Positions 1 through 11,100 of a stretch of DNA of 64,000 nucleotides are shown here, in pieces; within the stretch, counting starts at the first letter, position 1, and every line of letters starts with the position of its first letter. The notes beneath the pieces are model-generated. The model was not told the origin of the DNA, did no database searches, and saw only the letters and a list, made by a program, of their open reading frames with translations. The position numbers were made by a program, and so were the translations under genes. Source of the stretch: Hyposmocoma kahamanoa (lineage: Eukaryota; Arthropoda; Insecta; Lepidoptera; Cosmopterigidae); contig NW_020653409.1 of NCBI RefSeq assembly GCF_003589595.1, forward strand, positions 3,716,982 to 3,780,981. The letters run 5' to 3'.

Positions 1-156
1 GAAATTATTGCTCGCACGCCATGTAAACGAATTCCGTTTTTAATTTTGTAAAGTGACAGGTAAATGAATTAGTTCCTCGTTACGTAAATGCTTAGTTGGA
101 AGTTAAAGTTATTACGTCAAAAACAAACATATTTGACGAAAAATATGCATCTTAGC

Positions 157-425
157 AGTAGCAGCAGCTTGTGTAAGATTTCGTCCAAGGAAAACTGCCA
201 CTTTACCTATTTCTGCCGACAAGCAGTATTGTAAACATTACTGTGTTCCAGTTTCGAAAGGCAAGGGTGCTGGTGAAATTACAGGCACATGAGACTTGTC
301 AACTTTTGTCTAAGGTGACGGGCGCAGTGGCAGTGCCCCTCAGATCTTTGCGAGTTCGCGGAATGGCACGCCAACTGCTATAGACTAGCGTGCCGCTTAC
401 CACCAGGTGCACGACTCGTTCGACA
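157..425 (+). repeat. 280-bp interspersed repeat, copy 1 (family R280)
   Basis: This shares ordered blocks with copies near 4125, 6735, 13195 (minus), 16650 (minus, interrupted) and 43600. The blocks are a phrase ending in TTCGTCCAGGG, then TGCCACCTTACCTATTTCTG, then CAAGCAGTAATG, CAGGCACATGAGACTTGTCA, GTGACGGGCGCAGTGG, CTCAGATCTTTGCG and a GCGTGTCGCTTACC end. It contains no open frame of note. The class is unresolved, since no tRNA boxes or clean terminal inverted repeats were seen. Confidence 0.7.
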
Positions 426-1489
426 CGTTCTTTCCGAAAAAAATTGGCTTTAACGCCTTTTCTTCCCCGAAGTATCGACGTATATGCGATTATAAAGTCA
501 GTTCTCGTAACTGACGTTGTTTATATTTACTTTGAGATCAAGAACCCATTGACTCACTGTACGAATGTACGCCGCAGACAGGATGCTCCGAAAACATGTC
601 CATACATTCCATTCTACCAACCTGTTTAGAGTAATTCTGAATATTTAGAGTCCGAGATATAGAACCGACTTATCAAATGACACCAGTGCAGTGTCCACTT
701 GTACTACACTTGTAAAGGCGCTGGTGGGGTTCTGTAGGATAGTAATGTAGCCAGGATAGTAGTAGTAGCCTCCGCAGCCTCTTACTTTGTAAGTTTAAAG
801 TTCAAAATGGTAAAGAACTAGTGGTAATAAATCCAGTTTTATAAATATTTATGCCAGTTTTAACAATATTTATGATTTTTAAAATGTTTATCGTATAAGA
901 GATTTTTAGTAACTGGTAAACGGCTCAAAAAAATAAGAAGGAAAAACGTGTTTGCTGCCGCAATCGTGCAGGGTATGACGATGGAACGAAACAAAATCCG
1001 AATGCGAGGCAAAAGAACTATGGACAATTCAAAATTTAAATTTAAATGCGAGTGGCCAGGAACCGGAGAAAGGCGATAAAAAGGTGGGATAACGATGTAA
1101 GGAAGTCACACCCTCACAGACTTTAGTACATATATCGTAAACCAATGTTTGCAATACAAAAATATTTTTTTAGTAACTTAATAACATAATAATCGAATCC
1201 TTCTTATTCGTTCTTATAAATCATTGTCCCTAAATAGTCTTCGTTACAAATAATCTCGATAGGATATTTAAGTCGTTTTTTTTCTTCGTTCGATTTTACG
1301 TCACTACATCCCTAGAAACTTCAAATCTCAAACTTCACCTTACTCATGCTCTGTGTGAAATGAACTAGTTAATAAATTAGTATGTCTAAACAAAAGAAAA
1401 TAACAATAGATTGATGCTTCACTTAAAACAATAATAACAAGATACTATAATCCAAAATTTTATAGTTAATTGTGTTAACCTGTAAAAAT

Positions 1490-1700
1490 ACATTAAGTTT
1501 TGGAAATAAATTAAACATAATAAATTTAAAAAATATTATTTTGGACAACAGCACATCAGACTACACATTTTTGTTCGAAAATCGCCTCCAGTGCAACGGA
1601 ACAAGATACGTCAATGTGTAGCTTGATGTGCTGTTGACTGTACCATATACAAATATTTTTTTAAATTTATTATGTATAATTTATACTACATGTAACATAA
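1490..1700. mobile_element. Inverted-repeat element (MITE-like)
   Basis: Imperfect inverted arms are visible. The left phrase ACAGCACATCAGACTACACAT (about 1547) mirrors the right phrase ending TGATGTGCTGT (about 1635), and the outer AT-rich flanks also mirror each other. A related phrase (GACGTATCTTG beside an AGCTACACATTGACG block) occurs near 30805. No target duplication was identified. Confidence 0.5.
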
Positions 1701-1759
1701 TAACTAATAAGATTTAGAGCGCTAATAAAATACAATATAGCATAAAAATACTTAATAAC

Positions 1760-1940
1760 TGCCTCCGTGGCCGAACGGTTACCATGCTGGACTGCAATTC
1801 AAGATATCCCGGGTTCGATTCCCATGTCTGGAGAAATATTTGTTTGTCCTACATTTATGTCTCGTGAGTTTGGGTGTCTATTTGTTTGTCCATGGCACCC
1901 GCGATACAAGATTTCCCTAGTGCAGGGCTACCTATATATA
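1760..1940 (+). mobile_element. tRNA-derived SINE, family A
   Basis: It begins GCCTCCGTGGCCGAACGG (box A-like) followed by GGGTTCGATTCCC (box B-like) at a tRNA-like spacing. A non-tRNA body follows, with CTACATTTATGTCTCGTGAG and TTTCCCTAGTGC. Other copies lie at 6358-6565 (minus), 7825-8003 and 30137-30350. The body beyond the tRNA-like head is why this is called a SINE and not a functional tRNA gene. Confidence 0.8.
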
Positions 1941-2153
1941 GAGAAGGAATGAATCTTTAAAATCCTTAATGAGGCAAGCTTTTGAAAGTCTTTGAATGCA
2001 GTACTACTTACTTTTAAAAATAATGTTTCCATGAGGCAAAATAACTATCCTATCTACTACTGGCCCTATAGCTAGATTATATCCCACTTACAACAGAAAA
2101 AGATAAAAAACATTTTGTCACGTACTCAATATTTTTTATATGTATATGTGCAG

Positions 2154-5100
2154 CATAGCGGTGGAACCTTTGTACCCAGTGCTGTGCCAGAAAATGCCGC
2201 CGTATCAAACGCCCGAGAAGTGCATAGGTCCCGTCGACATTGCGCGTGCGCTCAACTCCGTGCCGTGCTCGCTATCGGTAAGAATCAAATTTTACAAACT
2301 TTTCACAAAACTTATAAGATGACAAAAGCAATTGCTCTCACGTCAAATTCAATTAGTGCCACGAGTTCTATCAGAGTCTGTAATGTATCATATAAATATT
2401 TTTAACCTAACGCTCATTTAATACAAAACTTTTTTCTTACAACAATTCACTTAAAGACACTCAGGGGCTATCAGACTGGTTTTCTATTGTACGAGTACAA
2501 TAACTAACCGAAGGAAACAATAAAGGATAATATATATAAAGGCTATAATTAATTAAGATAAAATAACGTCCACGTGGGAGCGTGCCTGTGCGTGCGCACG
2601 GTTCAAAGATGACAATCTGTTTTGTTCAAGATGGCCACCTCACCAGTGCTTGGTTTCCGTTCTACTATTGATGTTAGGTAGCGCTAGAATCGTTTCAATG
2701 ACAACCATTGATTAGAGATGGCGCCACTAATCCTATTTTGTGACAGCGCCGTCACACTTAATATTACGAGTGTTCATATTTATTGACAAAGGATATTCCA
2801 CATAGAAAACTGTTTTCGTCCATTATAGCAAAGCGCAAGTTAACTGGTCGACTTGAAGTGAAACAATTGAGGACACCCATTCACGACACCCGTCAATTGT
2901 TTCATATTCGGGCTGGCCAACCGGAGCGCAGTTGTCACAGTAATGATATGCCAGAATAGTTTTGAAACAAATTAAATGACATTTCGTCTCTATTTCTGGT
3001 TATATACTCGATGAACCCAACCTAACATACTATTACTTGGGCGCACATTACAGGTAGAGGTAATAAACCTTATTACCTGTAAAAATTATCTGAATTGATA
3101 ATATTAAAATGATCGTTATATGAAAATGTTCTTATTAAATGTGAATGTTTGTGATTATAACAAATGATAATTCTATGAAATTAAATTATGGGAATTGTAT
3201 TGAGTCCAAGTGAAAATTATATTAAATTTTTAAAATTATATTAAAATATTTTTTCCATAAAATGTGCCAATATTTAGAATAGCACTAGACTACTTTGTAT
3301 GAGTGATTATAAGTATTAGTTACTGTGATACATCAAAGTCATTTAACAGCTTGTAAAGCTAATAGTGGACCTCGACGTTTAAGCTCAACTTTGAATGTAT
3401 AATATTTTTTTAAAGTTTTTTGTTTTTAAGTTAGCTGGTGGCAAAAACTGCACGGATTTTTTGGCCGACCAATGTTTAATTTCAAGTGAATTTAAAATTT
3501 TCGGTTAGGAAAATTAATAAATAGCCTTTTTTCAGACTTTGCCGCGTTTATAATTATAATAATTTGTTAAATATATATAAATATTAGACAACATCAAATA
3601 CGTTGCTCTGATCCCAAAATAAGTAGCTAAAGCACTTGTGTTATGGAAATCGGAAACAACAACGGTACCACAAACACCCAGACCCGAGACGATATAGAAA
3701 AGTTAGATTTCTACACTGACCCAACCGGGGATCGAACCCGAGACCTCCGAGATGGCGACACCATGAAAACCGGTATGCAAGCTACTCGACCACCGAGGCC
3801 GTCAAAAGATTTGTTAAATACATACGTTGCTCAATGTTACAATTTTCTATATTAACCCGGCTGGGGATCGAACCTGGGACCAAGGAGGTCGTCTGAAGGT
3901 GGTGAAAACTTTTTTTTACTAAAAAATAAGTGATCATTAACGTTAGTATGTACTATTTTAAGAGTACACACAAAACACAATAATAATAATAACTTGGTTT
4001 TACACGCTGCCAATAAAGCTACAAAACAAATGGCAAAATGAGCCGTTCACTAAATACTGCAGTGACAAGGTAAGTTTTTTGTGTGCGTGATCACCATGAC
4101 AATCGTATCAGAAAGTGTGTTGAAGGTTCGTTCAGGGAAGTACTGCCACAGGACCTATTTCTGCCACCAAGCAGTATTGGTAAGAGTGCTTGTGAAACTA
4201 CAGGCACATAGGCCTTGTCAATTTTATGTTTCTGGGTGACCGGCACTGATTTAAACTCTAAATGCACTGCAAATATGATTGGTAGGCGTGTCGCTTACCA
4301 TCAGGCGCACGACTTACTTGTCCCGTCACTTGTTATCCAGGGCCTGATACCGGTTTAAAAAATACATTTTTCATTTCGTTATCGGAATACCGATACCAAT
4401 AGAAAACCGATATAATAAGCTAAAGATACCGGTATACAGTAGCGGTTCGTGAGACGTAGTCAGTTTGCTACGCCCGGTTGCGGCCGTGAATAGTATTATA
4501 AATAGGAAATGAAACTATTTTTCCTGATTTAAATCGCGTATTTTTGTTTTTTCAAACAAACCGACGTTTCGGGCCCTTTACAGGTCCCATGGTCAAGGTT
4601 GTCTGAGACCTGTAAAGGCCTGTAGAAGAAAGACATTTCCTATGTGTAACAATCGCGAAAACCTAAGAACTCGATAGTATTATAAATATAAATAATTTAA
4701 TATTAGTTTGGAGAAAGGGAAGGGAGTCTTCTGGCCTGTAGTAGGACAAAAACAGCTGAAAAATGAAATGAATATTAAATTAATTTTTGCGTAATAATAT
4801 ACCTGTGTATAGTTGTTACAAAAACCTGATAGGTCAGTGAAATCATTTGTTGAAAATACTGGTGTAGTTTATACCGGTACTGAATTTCACCAGTATTTAC
4901 CGCAGCGTACTGTAGTAAGGTTAATGGTACCGGTTCCTGAAAATACCGATATGTCATAAAAAAAACTGTTGGTATCATAAAAAAAACGTTGCCTGGACGA
5001 GATTGCTACTGAGAAAAAAGTCGCGTTTTGTACCTTGTTTTAAAATTGTTGTATTTTTTTTTGTTTTGCTAGAAAGACTATTTGTATTGTATTGTCTTCC

Positions 5101-8100
5101 AGATGACGCGCGACGCAGACGTGTCGCTGTTCACTTTGATAACGATGTCGCGTCACTTCATGGCGTGTCTGTGGAACAGCACACAGTTTTGGATCTGCAG
5201 CGTTTGCTTCATAGCACTACTGCAGGTGACTTAGCTTAAATTTTTAACGTGTTTTCCGTCTAAATTTGTAGCTTCCTATGTGTTTTCACTTGAGTTTTTT
5301 TTACATTTAGTTTTAATTAATATTTACGATATAAAACAACATCAACAACGACGGTGAAAAAGCTATTTAAACCCAATATAATACACACACTTACGCACGC
5401 ACCAACACACACACACGTACGCACGCAATAATTTCTTTTAATTACTCAAGTAACTCTACTGTGATGGTCCTTTGTTTTGTATTGTGGAGATAAACAATAG
5501 TTATTTGTTATGCAAGTCTGCAAAGTTGTTGTTAGACGGGAGTGCCTGTAACTAAAAATATAACGACAGCTCTAGCTTAGTACAAGACGAATATGGTTAC
5601 TCCATTCATACGCCGCAGCGCAGCTTATATATCGTCCGTGTTTTGTAGAAAGGACGTAAGCGATATTTAGTAGATTTTTCAGGGGAGCATGTTTAAGGTT
5701 TTAAGGACTGTTATCGTTTTTGAAAATTCAATTTCGAAACTTAAACTTAAAACAGGACTTATATTTTAAAAGAGTCATTAAAACTTAAAACATGCTCCCT
5801 TGAAAAATCTACGAAATGTCGTTTACGCCCTTTTTACAAAACACCGACGCACACATTCGCAAAATAATGAAATGCCCGTGAGACCAACGCTATGCAACGT
5901 GTGTACACGGCACATACTATATGTTTGTATAGGGTTACCATTATTATATTATGGCTCTAGACTTGGGTCACTACTCGAAACCAATTAAGAAAAATTTGAT
6001 TCTTGAATTGGTCCTACTGGGAATCGAACCAGTGACTTGGTCATCTATGGCCTCATTTTAATGTTCAGGTGGGTTCTCTGTACGCGTTCCTGCCGCTGTC
6101 GCTGTCGGTGGGTGGCGCATTGTGGAGCGGCGTGGTGGTCGTGCCACTGCTGGGCACGGCACTGGCCTTCGCGCCCATCGACCCTGCTGTCATGCAGCGC
6201 GCGGCCAACCCAACCAAAAACATTAACATGCATTATAAGGTAACAGTACAATACAGTGTGTACCACGGCCATGTCACGCGGAGAGAAATCACTTTAAATA
6301 TTACGATATTTAATTTTAAAGTAGATACTACGTATGTTTATTTATCTTAATAATAATAATAACAACGCACACACTCAACATAGCCCCGCACTAGGGAAAC
6401 CCTGTGTCGCGGGTGCCATGGACACGCACATAGACAACTACAAATTACACCCAAACTCACGAGAGAAATAAATGTAGGTCATACAAATATTTCTCCCGGC
6501 CCGGGAATCGAACCTGGGACCTTTGCGTGGCAGTCCTGCATGGTAACCGTTCGGCCACGGAGGCAATTCTGATAATTTAAAAAAATTAAAAAAAATCTGG
6601 TAATTTATAATATTTCTCTCTCATTCTCTCTTGCACGTTGTTGTTGCCTTTGCTCTCGTTGCCGTGGGTTGGCTGGAAAATATATGTTTTAGCGGTAAAT
6701 CCACCTTTGCTCACCTTTCGTTCAAATAATATATAATAATGGTAGCAACAGAAGTCCTTGTGAAAGAGTTCGTCCAGGGTAATACTGCCACCTTACCTAT
6801 TTCAGTCGCCAAGCAGTAATGGCAGCATTTCTGTGTTCCGTTTTGAAGTGTAAGAATGCTGGAGACATTACAGGCACATGGGACTTGTCAACTTGTCTCT
6901 GGGTGACGGGCGCAGTGGTAGTGCCCCTCAGATCTTTGCGATTTAAAGCTCTGAATGGCACTGTAACTGTTATGGACAGGCGTGTAGCTTACCTTCAGGC
7001 GCACGACTTGTACCTCCCGTCACTTGATGTTATAAAAAAAATCTGTTGTATTTATCAAGTTCTTAAGTTTTCGCGATTGTTACACATAGGAAATGAAACT
7101 ATTTTTCCGGAATTAAATCGCGTATATTTGTTTTTTCAAGCAAACCTACGTTTCGGGCCCTTTACCACGGGTGACCGTGACCATGGGACCTGTAAAGGGT
7201 CCGAAACGTTAGTTGGTTTGAAAAAACAAATATAAGCGATTTTAATCCAGAAAAATAGTTTCATTTCCTGTCTGTTGTATGTATTTGGTGCAGTAAAGAA
7301 TATAATATGTTTATTATTAGGTTCCTTTTAGGTGTAAAGTAAGATACTATGTTACTTATTACCATGAACCAATAACTGAAGAGGTCAGTTAGTCTCCAAA
7401 AAAGGTCAAAATTCCTTGTTATATCTAGATGGCGCAGATCAATAGCCTGGACGTTGTTTATATTATGCCAATTGCCGTGCATTAACGTGAAATATAAGAA
7501 ATCAGTTTTTTTTCCTTGTAATATTATTCAAATATTAATCATGGGCTTAAATTATTTTCTGAACTTTGATAAATATGCGTGTCAATAGGTGGCATTGCTT
7601 ATTACAAACTAATTTACAAATTAACGCTTCCTAACTTGAGTAGATGGCGCTAATCCTAAACAAAATAAAAGAATAGCCGATGAAAGAAATAACCGGCACG
7701 ATCCATGATATTCTGTGCAATGAGCGACATCTAGTTAATTTGTTTGTTATCACTAAAATTAGAGTAGCTTTGATAAATTGCAACTTGTCAATGTTAAAGG
7801 AATTAGTTACAAAACTGCCTAACTGCCTCTGTGGCCGAACGATTACTACGCCGGGGTCCCAGGTTCGATTCCCGGGCCGGGAGATATATTTGTATGGCCT
7901 ACATTTATTTCTCTCGTGAGTTTGGGTGTAATTTGTGGTTGTCTGTGTACACTGCGACACAGGGTTTCCCTAGTGCGGGGCTATGTTGAGTGTGTACGTT
8001 ATTAAAAAAAATAGCTATTTGGCACTCGTCGCGACATCTGGTGTACGAATAGGTACTAAATACCTGACTACGCTGTCTTGTATCGCGTTTAGCAGTCAGT

Positions 8101-11100
8101 CCCCTTGAGTTATTTTCCTATGCTTATTGCAAATTAATCCATATAATTGTCTCTCGGATCGGCATCATAAAAATACAGGATTTTTTTTTTTCACATTTAG
8201 TCAGTCTGTTACCCAGATGAACTTTTTTACAAGTCTTTGAATGCAGTATTACTTACTTTTAAAAATAAAATACTGTTTCTACGGAGCAAAATACCATTAC
8301 TACAATATTTAAAGTACTTTTTAACAAATTATTATTTTGACATCTAGTCTCNNNNNNNNNNTAACTAGATGTCAAAATAATACCTAACTACGATATTTAA
8401 AGTACTTTGTAACAATTAATATTTTGACGTGTAGTTACTATTAAAATTGACCCATGTAACTATCACCGCGTTTAAATTACTAACCAACTATTAAATCATG
8501 TATGCACGCCCATGTAATATTATTAAAAAAGAAACGTGTTACACCTGGTTTAGTCTGTCCAAGCGAATGTGAGTGAATGTTTAATATAATAACCTGTAAT
8601 ATTTTTGTATGCCTAATGTCTAGCCGGACAGTCAACTATACTTATTTTGTACATACCAACGACTATACAACCTGTGTTTTCACAAATAAATGAATTATTA
8701 TTGTTTTGGATATCTATTTTAGACTCTCGCCTCTCCCAAGGCTTAATTAATCTTGAATTTTTAAATGGAGAGGCGGTATTCCGCCGCAATGGCACAGTTG
8801 GCCGGGGTTAGGGACTCAGGTTCAAGAACCGGCGAACAATACGTGTCGTATCGAGCAGGACCGCCTTCTGCATTTGTGCTGGAAGCGATTATTATTATTA
8901 ACAAAAGTTGTTGCTTTTGATGTGAGTTACATAGTCCTGCGAAGTTGTTATTATAAATAACCCTGTATAAGTAAAAGTTTCCTTTGTGTAAGACAATAAA
9001 GTCGATTTTCATTTATCTTTCGCAGATGGTAATTTTCGTGTTCTGGTGTTACGCGTGTAAATTCCTTCCCTCGGCCATATCCATATTAACTCTGTACGGA
9101 TTTACGCTGCGAGAATTCTGCGAGCAAATATCGACAGTGACAAACGCGACATCCTGCTGGATAGTTTACCCGATAAACGTGGGCAATTATACAGAGAAAC
9201 ACGACTTGAGTTTACGCAGCTGGCACGGCTGGGGCGATCATTTTTACGATGGCTTCTTTCTCGCACAGCACATTACTCTTGCGTTAATTACTCTGCATTT
9301 AAGTAAGTATATAATTAAAATTCTTAGGTTTTCGCGATTATTTTTGAAACTATTTTTTCTCATGTCGCACTGTTAATACAATAATGTATTAACTCAAAAA
9401 TTGTATTTATTACAGAATTGATGAAAAACGAATTACTTCCTGTGAAAGATCATTAAAATTTATGTATAGGTTAAAATTTATTACAGACATCTAAACAATT
9501 TCCTACGTTGCCAAATATAGTTATAAGTAGAAAAGAAACATTTCATGTTTTTGAGTAAAGACTGTTGCGTCCAGAACTAGCTTACAAAAAGTTTCTAATT
9601 TTGAGTTAAATTCTTTCTCTTAATATTCTAACGGCACTTGTACTGACGTGAAGAGAATTAAATTTTACTTTCAGTAATAGTATAATCATGAATTTCACCT
9701 ATTTTGAGTTATAATACTATTGTAATAGCAGTGCGATATGTCGTCTAAATTTCAAAACCTCGTAACTCCGTTTTTGGATGTATGTCTTTTTTACTCTTCA
9801 AACGCAATATCGGGCTATTACAGCTTAAAATACAATATGTTTTAGTTATAAAGTAAAGGTTCAATCCATTGACTTACAAATAAATGGACGACGGGTCTAA
9901 TACAAAAACCACGACAAAAATGTCCCAAGTCAACCTATTTAAACGTAGTGACATGTAAAGGAATATGAAAAAGCTAAAACGTTGTTTAAATTGTAATGTC
10001 CTCGCAGTACTGTCTAATTTTGCTTGCTTCGCTGTCAGTCGAACAAACGAAGACTAAAGCGTGAATGACGCTCTGTATACGATTTTAGCGCCCTATAAGT
10101 TCGGACACCTTTTAGCGAGGACCCGACGTCCATATAATTGTAAGTCAATGGTTCAATCATATATTGTCATGTAAATTCCTAGTAATTCTGTCTGCCTACT
10201 CAAAAGTTCACATTAATGGAGGTTTCGAGGTTTACGAATTTAGCTGACGAATGAGGCTATCAGCGCAATAGTGGTGTAATCCACATTCATTTTTTTTAAT
10301 AAAAATTTGTGCACATTTGTCCTCCATCTCACCTGATGGAAAGTGACGATGAGGTCGAGGATGTAGCATGATACCTAAATAAAGCCTCTCGCCTTGAAAA
10401 GGTCTAAGTTATAGCGTTCGGGGAACAAGTCTGCAGGCAGGGACTTCCGCTCCCAAGCCGCTCGCCATACAAATGTGGAAGCGAAACGCTTCGTACGAAT
10501 CCGGGGAATATCCACAACATAGGGGTGGAACCCCCGTCCACGTCTAGTCTCCCGATGATGGAAAGGGGAAGGCGGAATCAAATTATGCAATTCCATCGCA
10601 CACTCTCCGTGATACACCTGTATAGGGCCCGAAACGTCGGTTTGTTTGAAAAAACAAATATACGCGATTTAAATCCGGAAAAATAGTTTCATTTCCTATA
10701 AATACGTAATAATTTTACTGCCTCCGTGGTCGAGTGGCTTGCACCACGGTTTTCGTGGGGTCGCCTACTCTAGAGGTCCCAGTCTCAATATCCGACCGGG
10801 TCAGTGTAGAGAAGTAACGTTTCTATATTGTCTCGGGTCTGGGTGTTTGTGGTACGTTGTTTCCGATTTCCATAACACAAGTGCTTTAGCTACATACTTA
10901 GAGATCAGAGCGACGTATGTCATGTTGTCTAATATTATTTAATATTATTATTTTTATTTACTTATAATTATTTTATATTTCGATGTTTTTATAATACCAA
11001 GTGAACGGGCCGAACAACCGAACAACTCGTGGGCCTGGTGGTATCACATTGAGATATAAGTTGACAAGTCTCATGTGTAAAAAAAATATTATTAAACTTA

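Larger units (their letters stand above)
1..2153. other. Upstream, probably intronic stretch before the first visible TMEM94 exon
   Basis: No exon of TMEM94 or another gene could be recognised here. The stretch holds a copy of a 280-bp interspersed repeat (about 157-425), an inverted-repeat element (about 1490-1700) and a tRNA-derived SINE (about 1760-1940). The remainder is AT-rich sequence without a convincing reading frame. Because the exon at 2154 begins with a partial codon, the gene must continue upstream, so this is inferred to be intron sequence. Confidence 0.6.

Noticed and set aside
390..629. Open frame of 79 codons
   Set aside because: It starts inside the 280-bp repeat and shows no conserved motif; Arg/Thr-rich composition follows from the repeat.
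1760..1835. Possible tRNA genes at the box A/box B sequences (also near 7825 and 30137)
   Set aside because: The heads continue into a shared non-tRNA body, recur in several copies and do not form a complete cloverleaf with a 3' acceptor stem; they are SINE heads.
2858..2910. 12-bp perfect inverted repeat (TGAAACAATTGA / TCAATTGTTTCA) with a repeated GACACCC in the loop
   Set aside because: Too short and AT-rich to separate from chance without further copies; no flanking duplication seen.
6045..6272. Minus-strand frame of 75 codons
   Set aside because: It is antisense to the TMEM94 exon 6069-6239, whose own frame is continuous with its neighbours and matches the family.
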